DNA of 64,000 nucleotides, from positions 52,401,716 through 52,465,715 of the forward strand of contig NC_068338.1 in NCBI RefSeq assembly GCF_014633365.1, given 5' to 3'. Below, piece after piece: positions 9,401 to 18,588 of this stretch. The notes under the pieces are model-generated. The model saw only the letters and a program-made list of their open reading frames with translations, was not told where the DNA came from and did not search any database. The position numbers and the translations under genes were made by a program. Within the stretch, counting starts at the first letter, position 1; each line of letters opens with the position of its first letter. The stretch comes from Diospyros lotus (Eukaryota > Streptophyta > Magnoliopsida > Ericales > Ebenaceae).

Positions 9401-12346
9401 ACTGAAGCCGGTTTTGACAACAAAAGGATGGAGTCTGTACCATCTGCACACATTCCGTTTGGTAACAATAAAACTTAAATGAGGACTGCTTTAAAATCAA
9501 GGAGGACAAAGTAAGTTTATTTCCATCAGAATTACTGGCTATATAGCAAGGAAAAAGTAACAACTTAAAACCATAAGCACCCCACTTTTAGAAGTTTAAG
9601 GATTTATTCCCCCCCCCCCCCCCCCCCCCCCCCCCCAAATAATCTAGGCGGTCACAAAAAGGAAAATATTCTGCCTGTGAATATTTTAAAGTCAGGAAAA
9701 TAGTGCAGGCCAATTGTATCTAATGACTGAGGGAAAGTTAGCATGCCACAATAAACTTTGTAGTATAATTAGTGATCATTGTCATCATCTGAAGTAAGGA
9801 ACTATACCTGCAGGTTTACTTTTTATTGTCACGTTTTCTTTCTCATCCATATGGGATATCTCGACAGTTAACGAATCTGTGCTTGAATGAACTAGAATCT
9901 TCAGTCCATCTTGGATATGTTCAAAAGTAGCATTTTCAGTAGGTTTCAGAATATGCTCCATAGCTTTCCCAACAAGTTGTGTTGCTGAATTATCACTTCC
10001 ATTATCCCGTTGAATTTCATCAGGACAGTTTGACATATCCAACTCATAAACAGGACCCAAATCAGCAGGATCCAGAACAACCCCCTCTGTTCAAGATGTC
10101 ATGAAAAGCATCTAGCAGTCAGCATAAAACTTCACATCCATCATATTCAGTGATGGGAAAATACATAATTATTGTTCAACCATTGTCATTAAATACCCCC
10201 AATCATCCTTGTGAAAAGGTACTATATAGAAAGATAAACATGAAGGATTTTATGCCTCGAGAATAAAGATGAAGTATAGCCTTCTTATCAGTATCATCAA
10301 CAATCAGAAAACATTGATAAAATCTATACATGCCAGTGCTGTTTGAAGATGAGTTGTTTCTGTTATTGTATGAAATAACTGCATGGGAAATAAAAAAATT
10401 TGTGCATGTAGCATATTAGGACATGGAATTTAAAATAAGGATTAATCAATTAATTTGCTAGTTGCTATAGCATCTGCATTAGGAGTGCATAAATTTGGTC
10501 AGATCAGTGGAGTTTGTAAAAAGATATTGTTTATAAAAATTCACATTATCTTTCACTTCATTAGGGGGTTTATTCCTCCACAAGCAAAACTAAATATCTT
10601 ACCTATAGGTCATTTTTTCTTTTTTTGCTTTTAGTTACACCATCTAATTTTTGCTTCCAAGTGATTTTAGATCTCTCCTTCAGGAAGAATTAGTATGACA
10701 AAAATATATAATGTCATCTGGAACACAACAGGTGTATCTGAAGAGTAAAATGATTATTTGTCAACAAAATCAACTAAACAATCAAAAAGATTGCAGATGG
10801 ATAGTACCTTGAGCAACAAGCGTTGTTTCTGCATGTGATGAGAAAAGAGAGGAAAACCAATTTTTCTTCACCTCAGATATTGGCCAAGGACTTTGTATGT
10901 TTTCCTTCTCACTTTTATCCCCAAGTTTCTTGAACAGTTTAAACCCACTACCTGTGAAATTCAGTTAAAATGTCAGTTTTATGTCCGAAGCAACAACCTC
11001 ACTGTTATGACCCAACCAGAAAAATACGTGCAAAACATCACAACACTGATTTTAAAATTCAAGGGTTATTGGCACCAATAGCAGCTTTTGGTCTTCCTTT
11101 GTGTCAACATGAAGTAAACTGTATTATGACCTTGATAATTTTGTGCAGGGGCAAGACTGGTATCTAACTGAGATGCACCTAGTGGTTGTGCTCTGTCAAT
11201 CCAAATGCTGCGTTTTCTTTTGCGAAGAATAACCCTTCTGGTAATGCAAGAATTACAATTAGGACAGTATAAATCATGTGTGTTCTGCTTCTTCAATATT
11301 CTCTCAACATCAAATTCAGTCAATTCACGATCAATTTCCACGGTGTGCTCATCATCAAATATTACTGTTACATCACTACAAGATTTATGTGTTTTATGTT
11401 TTTCACTTGATTTTTCAGAAGGCAGAAAGCCTAAATGAGAAAAGCTTCCATCATTTGAGATTTCCTTTGTTTGATCGTTAATTACATGGCTCTGACTCTT
11501 TTGATCATCAAAATTCTCCGTTGCAATAACTAATCCATCATCTCTGGAACTTCTCTCAGAAGCAGAAAATAGGCCATTGTTTTCTGTCACTGAAAATCCA
11601 TAAACAGATTCAGTACCTGCATAGATGTGGCATACAAACATTAATTCCCGAACTCTTACTTTTGATTTGGATGAGTGGTAAAGGAGAAAATGTAAGCATG
11701 CAAAAACCAATTGAAAAGTATTTAAATCACCTACAAAGTTTTCTTGCTTAACATGCAAATGCAGAGTCAAGAACAGATCTGTGTCAACTACCAATTAGTT
11801 ACAAAAAATAAAATGAAAATTCAACTAAATTCAAAACAAATAATGCTTTGTCCAACTATTTGGAGTCAGCTAAATGGATCATCTTTTCCCGGTGTGCTCT
11901 ATCAAAGAAAAACTAACAAAATGGAAAAAAAAAAAAAAAAAATCTAATACTGTACCCATGACTTTTGGCATGGGCCATGCGCATTGACTATTAGGCTATA
12001 ACTGCTTGAAGTAACCTACTACTCAAAAAAAAAAAAGAAGAAAAAAAAGGAGCTCTCTCCTTCTCTCTACCATGCCAGACAACATTAGGATCAATCTTAT
12101 CCAAAATTTAAACAGAAAAAGATATTTATTGACAGGTATTGCAATCTGACTATTTGAAACTGATGCTTCATTTCTAGAAATCATCATATCCACCTTCAAA
12201 TTTGCAAAAGAAACATTGTCCCTGTTGGTTTATGAATTTGGTATTCAACAGCATATGTAAGCGCCAAAACTTAGGATGCAGAGTATGATCAGTCCAAGGA
12301 CTTCCACTTTGGTACATCCAACAGCAGTTTCGGCATTTCCATATCC
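2970..12346 (-). CDS. MEB: Membrane protein of ER body-like (MEB; VIT/CCC1-related) gene, spliced, with decayed exon copies
   Basis: Exons that join in frame are 12346-12194, 11616-11131, 10951-10808, 10086-9808, 4889-4650, 4237-4176 and 3464-2970, giving about 618 residues plus a missing N-terminus. The N-terminal part has CxxC pairs (WKCRNCCW, CFFC, YCPNCNSC) followed by a basic run, RRVILRKRKR. The C-terminal part is a VIT/CCC1-like membrane region with SIVYGGLVESITSLGV and LALGLANLIGGLF, ending in further hydrophobic helices. Proteins of this family sit in ER-body membranes and are related to vacuolar iron transporters; transport of Fe or Mn is known for relatives only. The first four joins are all phase 1. 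Extra exon copies between 5.2 and 9.0 kb are disrupted, so a working transcript must skip them. The start codon and promoter are not resolved. Confidence 0.7.
3581..3604. repeat. 24-bp sequence shared with 5161-5184
   Basis: ACCATG(T/C)TTGTTAACC followed by TTTTAAAC occurs here, inside the intron before the last MEB-like exon, and again at 5161-5184, exactly where the duplicated exon F' loses its 3' end. There is one mismatch in 24 bp. Confidence 0.75.
4176..4237 (-). CDS. MEB-like gene, short exon G (membrane helix)
   Basis: The acceptor is TATTGCAG and the donor is AAAAT followed by GTGAGT. The 62 nt take over from phase 1 and end in phase 0, so they fit both neighbours. They encode NILALGLANLIGGLFMIGQN, a glycine-rich helix typical of the VIT fold. 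Confidence 0.8.
4650..4889 (-). CDS. MEB-like gene, exon F (start of VIT-like domain)
   Basis: The acceptor is ACATTTGCAG and the donor is ACGT followed by GTAAGTGT. It is 240 nt, phase 1 on both sides. It encodes a charged linker with RPVEQKERKRDVEKG and then the first VIT-like helix, SIVYGGLVESITSLGVVLSA, ending in AGADATT. A truncated tandem copy lies just upstream at 5181-5352. Confidence 0.8.
4946..5135. repeat. Tandem intronic repeat, 95-bp unit
   Basis: ATGCATGAGATAAATGG starts units at 4946 and 5041, with AAGCCATTATGTGGTTAACT in each. A third, partial copy lies at about 5395-5500, beyond exon F'. The repeats accompany the duplication of exon F. Confidence 0.75.
5181..5352 (-). pseudogene. 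Truncated tandem copy of MEB-like exon F (F')
   Basis: It keeps the acceptor ATTTGCAG and the phase, and encodes AIIDVQERPVE, then KTKPFPH and GMDIIKSIVYGGL, clearly parallel to exon F. Right after YGGL the sequence switches to a stretch shared with another intron of the gene, so the rest of the helix and the donor site are gone. It differs from exon F by an insertion between PFPH and GMDII. Confidence 0.75.
5800..6133 (+). pseudogene. Copia retrotransposon pol 3' end (RNase H tail)
   Basis: Broken frames read AIAQGICEIIWLGKIMEDLQ, then LYSDSKSAKSI, then DRHF followed by KQEIEDE, and GLQETDILTKAM with KQGFELIRDNLGMRDIYYQL. These are the RNase H and C-terminal features of copia polyproteins. 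The fragment ends in an A/G-rich GAGGAGGAG tract just before an LTR, as expected for a polypurine tract. Everything upstream of it has been lost. Confidence 0.7.
6134..6407 (+). mobile_element. Copia 3' LTR, internally deleted
   Basis: It starts TGTTAAAGAAGG and ends AATTGTTCA. It matches the solo LTR at 8491-8847 along its length but lacks an internal block of roughly 85 bp. Exon C'' of the MEB-like gene resumes directly after it. Confidence 0.75.
6408..6530 (-). pseudogene. MEB-like exon C, partial copy C''
   Basis: This is the 5' part of exon C (123 of 279 nt); the remainder was removed by the copia insertion and later deletion. The splice acceptor reads AACAA where exon C has AACAG, so it should not be recognised. 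The break point is the same as in copy C'. Confidence 0.7.
7136..7292 (-). pseudogene. Exon-like segment E of the MEB-like gene, frameshifted
   Basis: An acceptor GATGCAG is followed by a phase-1 frame reading SGHMADVENSSVEASK. After a run of six A the frame must shift by one base to continue as SHQSFDGQGEPQTGG and DDKTEERLDHVTERGT. It lies in a block of about 430 bp absent from the equivalent place between exons B and C. No good donor follows. It may be a lost family exon or a chance reading. Confidence 0.4.
7689..7832 (-). pseudogene. MEB-like exon B, decayed copy B'
   Basis: It aligns with exon B (10951-10808) over its full 144 nt and encodes LFKKLWDKSEKENLQSPWPI. Both splice signals are altered: the acceptor CAG has become CAA and the donor GT has become GC. 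The copy is therefore unlikely to be spliced normally. Confidence 0.75.
8330..8970 (-). pseudogene. MEB-like exon C, copy C' split by a solo LTR
   Basis: The copy has normal splice signals (AACAG acceptor, CCAG then GTATAG donor). It is 641 bp long, of which 362 bp are the solo LTR plus its 5-bp target duplication, leaving exactly the 279 nt of exon C. The LTR adds stop codons to the frame, so inclusion would end translation early. Confidence 0.8.
8491..8847 (+). mobile_element. Solo copia LTR with 5-bp target duplication CTTTC
   Basis: The LTR runs from TGTTGAAGAAGG to AATTGTTCA, 357 bp. CTTTC is present at 8486-8490 and 8848-8852. It lies inside a coding exon copy. The same LTR occurs at 6134-6407 at the same point of the host sequence. 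A full element probably recombined between its two LTRs here. Confidence 0.9.
9332..9443 (-). pseudogene. Exon-like segment D of the MEB-like gene, truncated
   Basis: The acceptor is TGTGCAG and the frame is phase 1: GTDSILLLSKPASVLGESVI, then SEKVDILADLSENGQNVD and a stop. The segment ends where the repeat unit shared with the other copies begins, and no donor is seen. It may be the 5' part of a genuine exon cut by the duplication. Confidence 0.45.
9609..9636. repeat. Homopolymer of 28 C
   Basis: An uninterrupted C run sits in an intron, next to the junction of two duplicated blocks. Its length in the assembly may not be exact. Confidence 0.8.
9808..10086 (-). CDS. MEB-like gene, exon C
   Basis: The acceptor is GAACAG and the donor is GCAG followed by GTATAGT. 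It is 279 nt, phase 1 at both ends. It encodes a soluble acidic segment with DPADLGPVYELDMSNCPDEI, then GKAMEHILKPTENATFEHIQ and DGLKILVHSSTDSLTVEISH. It is the only one of three copies that is uninterrupted with both splice sites intact. Confidence 0.75.
10808..10951 (-). CDS. MEB-like gene, exon B
   Basis: The acceptor is TTTCACAG and the donor is CTCAAG followed by GTACTA. It is 144 nt, phase 1 at both ends. It encodes FKLFKKLGDKSEKENIQSPW and KKNWFSSLFSSHAETTLVAQ. The decayed copy B' is at 7689-7832. Confidence 0.75.
11131..11616 (-). CDS. MEB-like gene, exon A (cysteine motif and basic run)
   Basis: The acceptor is CTATGCAG and the donor is TATCAAG followed by GTCATA. It is 486 nt, phase 1 at both ends. 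The segment is acidic and serine-rich, then reads VTVIFDDEHTVEIDRELTEF and DLYCPNCNSCITRRVILRKR. The CxxC pair followed by arginines and lysines is the most recognisable signature of MEB-like proteins here. It may bind a metal, which is inference. Confidence 0.8.
12194..12346 (-). CDS. MEB-like gene, exon Z (cysteine-rich)
   Basis: The acceptor is GAATGAAG and the donor is TTTGAAG followed by GTGGATA. It is 153 nt, phase 1 at both ends, so it joins exon A in frame. It encodes IWKCRNCCWMYQSGSPWTDH and a closing INQQGQCFFCKFEG, with two CxxC pairs that could form a zinc site. The acceptor lacks a strong pyrimidine tract, so the start is less certain than the end. Confidence 0.6.
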
Positions 12347-12671
12347 CTTCATTCACAGACAAAAAAAGGGCAAGGAAAAAATTTGCAGGTTCACCAAAAT
12401 TGCCCACGCTTAAGGATGAATTGAATAATGCACTAAATTAATCTCATATGCTAAGCTGCAAGGTTTAGCAATATCGAGTGTAAAGTGTGTTGGAATTAAT
12501 GGATCTTAAATATGTGAATTGAAAAAGTTTTCAAAACTGGACGTGTTGTTCATACGGGACGGTGTGAGTGGACATATCTGTTTGGATGTGAAAGGTGCAA
12601 GGGAATAGATATGTACCTTCGCCAAAGGGTACAATCTAGACCGTCAAGTCGCACCCAAATATGAAAGGATG

Positions 12672-13023
12672 TGTCATGCAGGCAGTTTACCAAGAGAAAT
12701 TTTAATTTTTTGCTTCTAAATGTAAGTTCCCTCCAGCTGTAGCCTTAGGCGCTAGTAGGAGCAGTAGGTTGGTTAGAATCAAGCTGTTACACGGTTAAGG
12801 AAAAGGGCCCATCTGTCAGGGAATGATTCCCCAAACGTCCTTATATAGGACCCTTTCGTGTAGTGTAAAGGCATGCAAAAACAATCAAGAATATTCTCTT
12901 TCAGCTCTCTCTCTCTCTTCCTCTGTCTCTCTCGTCTATCTCTCTCTCTAATTCCTTGCTATCTCCTTCGCAATTCTCTCGGAATTGTGGTAAACACAAC
13001 TATCGTCCAACAGGGTTGTGACA
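12672..13023 (+). repeat. Gypsy 5' LTR
   Basis: It is 352 bp, from TGTCATGCAGG to GGTTGTGACA, with CTTATATAGG at about 12839 as a likely TATA element and CT-rich leader sequence after it. It closely matches the 3' LTR; small indels, chiefly in the CT tract, account for the 14-bp length difference. Confidence 0.92.
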
Positions 13024-13071
13024 CATTGGTATCAGAGCACTGTTTTGGTCAGTGGGTGAGAAGGATTATCA

Positions 13072-14345
13072 ATGGCTAAGGGGACGCGTATGAAGAACTT
13101 TGAAACACAATTGCAGCAAACTGGGGTGGTCGTGGTCGAATGTCAAAGTAAGATGGAGCAATTGGAGCTGGGTACGACTCGGAATTAGGAGGCGATCCTT
13201 GCTCTGGATCGCTGGGTGGAGAGTGCCATGGATGGAATGGAAAGGAGGTTGGACGAGTCCATTACACGGGTACGGGAGGAACTAGCTGCACAAATGCAGC
13301 AATACATGGCCATGTTAGGCCGACAACAACCGATAAGGCTAGCACCTGACTTCCCTCCGAGAGAAGGGATAGACCCTATTCCCCAAAGGGATAGAGCTGG
13401 TCGAGAGCTGGAAATACATGAGGAGGAGCTTAACCAGGGTGGCAGAGAAGAAGGAATACTAGGAAGAGGGCCAGTAGACTTGATGAACCATCATCCACAA
13501 GGGTTCCCTCTCCCTAAGATGGACATTCCGATGTTCGAAGGGATTAACCCACGATGGTGGATAAGGAAATGCGAAAGGCTGTTCGAATGGCATAACATTC
13601 TAGAGCCGCAGAAGGTGCCGCTGGCAGCAGTCTACTTCAATGAGGAGGTCAATGCTTGGTATCAAGGAGTCATACAGCTAAGGAGAAACTTGAGATGGGG
13701 GGAGTTCACAAAGGCTCTATGTGGAAGGTTTGGAGAAAAAAGTATGGCTGACATTGTGGAAGAGTTCAACAAGCTTAAATAGTCAGGAAGTGTAGAGATG
13801 TACCAAAAACGCTTCGAGGAGCTGAGATCTTACATGATCTAATACAACCCCTACTTCACCGAAGCCTATTTTGTATCAAGTTACTTGAGTGGCCTCAATG
13901 ACGAATTGAGGCCAATGGTTAAGGTGCTTAGACCCCAAACTGTAGCTCAAGCATCGGAAGATGCTCAGTTACAGGAGCTAGCAGTAGAGGCCTTGTTAAA
14001 GAGGCAAAGGCAGCAGACAAGGGGAATGGTGGCAGGGACCCAAAATGGGGTAGGGAGGTATTTTAATCGAGAAGCAGGCAAGGGTACCAGCGGGGTAAGA
14101 GGAGTTGTGGGTCAAAGCACAGCACCCTCAGGAGATCCATTGAGGGAGCAAAGAAAATTGGCAGGGCTATGCTTCCGGTGTGGAGACAAGTACCACCCGG
14201 GGTAGCCTTGCAAGAGGCAGATTCTGCTGTTAGAAGGGAATGAAGGAAGTGACCAGGAGGTGGAGGAAGAGATAGATGGGGATGATGGGGGCATGGAAGA
14301 CAATGGAGAAATATCCATTCATGCCCTGAAGGGGGTGGCCAATAA
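13072..14345 (+). pseudogene. Gypsy gag, with in-frame stop codons
   Basis: The frame starts ATGGCTAAGGGGACG and continues in one register through the capsid part (MDIPMFEGINP, RWWIRKCERLF, WYQGVIQLRR) to a CCHC-type knuckle near 14160-14215 (CFRCGDKYHPG). It is broken by four nonsense codons: TAG in the coiled-coil region, TAG after EEFNKLK, TAA shortly after, and TAG inside the zinc knuckle. No frameshift is needed. Gag builds the retrotransposon particle that packages the RNA. Confidence 0.85.
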
Positions 14346-17300
14346 CAAAATTATTAAGGTAGGAGGATAGGCCAAGGGGAGTACTCTGATGATTCTAATC
14401 GATAGTGGGAGTACTCACAGTTTTATTGATGAGCACACGACAAGGAGGCTAAATTGTCAGCTAATGGCCAAAAGGTGTTAAGTACTTCGGCCTGCAATGG
14501 GTTTTTGTGGGAAATGCAAGGAGAGAAATTTGTAACCGATTTAAGGTTACTGTAGTTGGGAGGGTGCGATATGGTCTTGGGGGTGGATTGGATGAAAGGA
14601 GTAAGCCCTATTAGTTTTGATTTTAACCGCATGGAAGTATCCTTCGAGAAGGAGGGCAAAAGAATGACCATCAGGAGTAGAAAAGAAGCTGGGGTGTGCA
14701 AGCTGTTGTCTGGGAAAGTTCTGAGGAGAGTCATGAAGGGGAAGTGGGTTCAATGGCCACAACTCTTTTCAATAGTGACCATAGAAGACGCACCCGAGGA
14801 ACAAGGAGAAATGGGGCAGTATTACCTAACAGTCAGCAACTGAGAGGAGCCCCCTGATCAGGTAACACATTTGGCTTTACTTGATGAATTATTGGTGAAA
14901 TATGAGGACCTCTTTGCAGAACCAAGATCCCTACCTCCTAACCGATTGTTTAACCATTCTATTACCCTCAAGCCAAATGCAAAACCAGTTAATATTCGAC
15001 CCTACCGATACCCACCTATCCAAAAGAATGAGATTGAGAGGATGGTTAGGGATATGCTCCAACAATCCATTATCAAACCAAGCCAAAGCTCCTTTGCTTC
15101 GCCTGTTTTGTTAGTGAAAAAGAAGGATGGAACATGGTGGTTTTGTGTAGACTACCGCCACTTGAATTCCATCACAATCAAGGATAAATTCCCCATACCC
15201 TTGGTGGAAGATCTTTTAGACGAACTCCACAATGCCAAGTTCTTTTCCAAGCTTGATTTACGCTCGGGTTATCATCAAATTAGGATGAAACCCGAGGATA
15301 CTCCTAAAACTGCATTCAAAACCCACCATGGCCACTTTGAATTTCTGGTAATGCCATTTGGGCTTACCAATGCCCCAGCCACCTTTCAATCACTCATGAA
15401 CTGCATCTTTGAGCCCCACTTGCGGAAATTCATCTTAGTTTTCTTTGATGACATCCTTATCTATAGCTCCACCTTCGAACAACACTTATTACACTTGCAA
15501 ACCACCCTAGACATACTCCGATCCCACCAATTATTCATCAAGAAATCCAAATGTGAGTTTGGTCAAGGGCAGGTGGAGTATTTGGGGCACATAATCTCTA
15601 AGGGAAAGGTGAGCACTGATCCTAGGAAGATCGAAGCTATGGTGTCCTGGCCGAGGCCACAACTGTGAGGGCCCTAAGGGGATTTCTTGGGTTAACAAGC
15701 TATTATCGACGGTTTGTTAAGAACTATGGGGTCATCAGCCGACCACTGACTGAGTTGCTAAAAAATGGAGAGTTTCATTGGGGCCTTAAGGCAGAAAAGG
15801 CATTCAACGAGGTGAAGGAGGCCATGAGCAGGGTGCCTGAGCTGAAGCTGCCAGATTTTGAGAAGCCTTTTACCCTGGAAACCGATGCATGTGGCACTAG
15901 CATTGGGGCAGTGCTGGCACAGCAAGGAAGGCTAATTGCCTTCCTAAGCCAAGTGTTAGGCCCTAGACATTCGGGGTTAAGCATCTATGAGGAGGAATTT
16001 TTGGCAGTCATAATGGCCGTAGATCGATGGAGGCATTACTTGGAAGGGGGGCGATTCATCATCAAAACAGATCACGAAAGCCTGAAATACCTTTTGCAGC
16101 AAAGACTTCAAACGCAGCTGCAGCGCAAGGGAATGGCTAAGCTCATGGGATTAGATTACACGATACAGTACATAAAAGGTAAAGAAAACATAGCTGCGGA
16201 TGCCCTCTCCCGGTGCCATGAAGAGGGAAGCATTGCAGCAGTCACAGTAGTGACTCCACAGCGGTACGAGGAAGTGATCAACAGCTATGGGAACGACCAA
16301 AGAATCACGGCCTTACTGGAGAAACTGACTGTGAGGCAAGAAGAGGTGGAGGGGTATACTCTAAAAGAAGGAATGCTGAGGTATCAGGGACGAATATTGA
16401 TCGGGGACCGGGCTGAGCTAAAAAGAAAGATCATGCAGGCCTTGCATGAGTCACCTTTAGGAGGCCATTTTGGCGAACATAATACATATGTAAGGGTTAA
16501 GGGGATATTCTACTGGCCAAGAATGAAGGCGGAGGTAAAGGAGTTTGTGAAGGGTTGTGATGTTTGCAAAAGGTGCAAAATGGAGCGGCTACCCTACCCC
16601 GGACTGCTGCAACCCCTCCCCATTCCGGATCAAGCCTGGTCAAGTGTGTCAATGGATTTCGTGGACGGCTTACCCAGATCAAAGGGGAAGGACAGTGTTC
16701 TAGTGGTGGTGGATAGGTTCACTAAATTTGCCCACTTCATCAGGTTATCCCATCCTTATACGGCTCAGGAGGTGGCGAGAGTTTTCCTGGATCGTGTAAT
16801 CCAGCTGCACGAGGTTCCTTAGAATATAGTCTCCGATAGGGATAGCATTTTCACCAGCCTATTTTGGCAGGAGTTGATGAAATCTCTGGGAACGAACCTA
16901 AGGTTGTCCACGGCATACCACCTCCACACGGACGGCCAAACCAAGAGGGTGAATCAATGCCTCGAGACCTATCTAAGGTGCATATGCCTATTACGACCCA
17001 AGGAATGGCATAAGTGGTTGTCCTTGGCACAGTGGTGGTATAATACCACCTGACATTCAGCTATTAGAATAACCCCTTTCGAAGCTCTATTCGGATACAA
17101 ACCACCCGTGCTACCAGCAATAGGAGAAGGATCGGACGCAGCCACAGTAGAAGAGTACTTATAGAAAAAGAGAGAAGTGACTCGGCAAATGAAACAAGAG
17201 CTAGCCTCCACCCAGCACCGCATGAAGCAGTATGCGGACAAGAAGAGGACGAAAAGGGAGTTTGAGGTCAGGGAGGAAGTGTATCTAAGATTGAAACAGC

Positions 17301-17700
17301 CACACCTGAGATCACTGACACAAGGGAAAGCTACTAAGCTCAACCCCAGGTACTTCGAGCCTTTCTCTATAACTAACAAGGTGGGAAAGGTGGCATATCG
17401 ATTGCAATTACCGTCCAACACCCACATCCACCCTGTATTTCATGTTTTGCTACTGAAGAAGTCAATTGGGGGGCAGCCAGCAAGTGCCACGCTGCCACCT
17501 TTGCTTAAGGAAAGTGAACAAGCTGTAGAACCAGAAGCCATACTCGGGAGACGAGTGATCCAGCAAGGAGGGGTGCCCTTAATCTAAGTCTTGGTCAAAT
17601 GGCAAGGGAGTACTAAGGAAGGAAACACATGGGAATATCTCCCTAAACTGCTTCAGAAATTTCCTTGTGCGGTGAGCCTAATCAATCTTCCTTGAGGACA
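14346..17700 (+). pseudogene. Gypsy pol: protease, RT, RNase H, integrase, chromodomain-like end
   Basis: The protease motif LIDSGSTHSFID is at about 14395. The reverse transcriptase runs through 14871-15668, with KFILVFFDDILIYS as the catalytic motif. A single-base shift near 15665 separates it from the RNase H (ETDACGTSIGAVLAQQ, KTDHESLKYLL, ENIAADALSR). The integrase has an HHCC finger (HESPLGGHFGEH, GCDVCKRCK) and a core with SMDFVDGLPRS, interrupted by stops near 16822, 17054 and 17163. The tail contains VLVKWQG and NTWEYLPK, resembling a chromodomain. It is non-functional as it stands. Confidence 0.88.
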
Positions 17701-17724
17701 AGGAAGCATTCAAGAGGGGAGTAG

Positions 17725-18062
17725 TGTCACGCAAACAGTTTACCAAGAGAAATTTTAATTTTTTGCTTCTAAATGTAAGTTCCCTCCAGCTATAGCCTTA
17801 GGCGCTAGTGGGAGCAGTAGGTTGGTTAGAATCAAGCTATTACACGGTTAAGGAAGAGGGCCCATCAATCAGGGAATGATTCCCCAAATGTCCTTATATA
17901 GGACCCTTCCGTGCAGTGTAAAGGCATGCAAAAACAATCAAGAATATTCTCTTCTAGCTCTCTCTCTCTCTTCTCTATCTCTCTCTCTAATTCCTTGCTA
18001 TCTCCTTCGCAATTCTCTCGGAATTGTGGTAAACACAACTACCGTCCAGCGAGGTTGTGACA
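17725..18062 (+). repeat. Gypsy 3' LTR
   Basis: It is 338 bp, from TGTCACGCAAAC to GAGGTTGTGACA, directly followed by the target duplication GGATG. The close match to the 5' LTR suggests a fairly recent insertion despite the nonsense codons inside. Confidence 0.92.
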
Positions 18063-18588
18063 GGATGCAATCTAAAGATCCAGATTAAATTGGATCAAAC
18101 AACACGACCTTTCACAATTGGACACTTAGAAATGGGTCAAACAACATGACCTTTCACGATTGGACACTTGAAAACTATAAATAGGACCCCCTATATTTCA
18201 TTTTTTCATCCAAAATCAATTCAAGTTTATTGATTTCATACATTCCTTCTCCAACATACTTTCATAATTACTTCAAGTGCAAGAGATTCTAATTTCTTTC
18301 CTCCGGTCAAGAAGAGTACAATCAAGTTTGGTTTTGCTCATCAAGGTTAGTATTGTGCTATATTAATTCTTGAAAGAAGTGTTGCATCTTGAGAAACAGA
18401 CATCTATTGATCTTTTAGCACCATTGAGGGGGCAAAATCTATCTTAAAAAGATTTGCTTTGGTATACCTCACTTCAATCTAGTTCTATGTTCTTTTACCA
18501 AATCTTCTTTCATTATACAATTGTGTTTCTGTTTTATTGTTAATGTGCATATTATGCTAGTCAAATTCAGATTTTTTACAACAAAGTG

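Larger units (their letters stand above)
12672..18062 (+). mobile_element. Complete Ty3/gypsy (chromovirus-like) LTR retrotransposon, decayed
   Basis: The element is 5391 bp with LTRs at 12672-13023 and 17725-18062 and target duplications GGATG at 12667-12671 and 18063-18067. The primer site TGGTATCAGAGC follows the 5' LTR and a purine tract, AAGAGGGGAGTAG, precedes the 3' LTR. The order gag, protease, RT, RNase H, integrase is that of Ty3/gypsy. A C-terminal chromodomain-like end suggests the chromovirus branch. Several nonsense codons and one frameshift make it non-autonomous today. Confidence 0.95.
12488..18583. mobile_element. Solo LTR (about 700 bp) interrupted by a nested gypsy element
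   Basis: The pieces 12488-12671 and 18068-18583 together begin TGTTGGAATT and end TTACAACA. The 5-bp sequence AAGTG occurs at 12483-12487 and again at 18584-18588, so this is an inserted solo LTR with its target duplication. The right piece contains CTATAAATAGG at about 18175, a likely LTR promoter. Copia is the likelier type from the LTR appearance, but no coding remains to prove it. Confidence 0.8.

Noticed and set aside
13024..13040. tRNA gene suggested by TGGTATCAGAGC
   Set aside because: This 12-mer is the primer-binding site of LTR elements, complementary to a tRNA 3' end, and recurs after each 5' LTR in the window.
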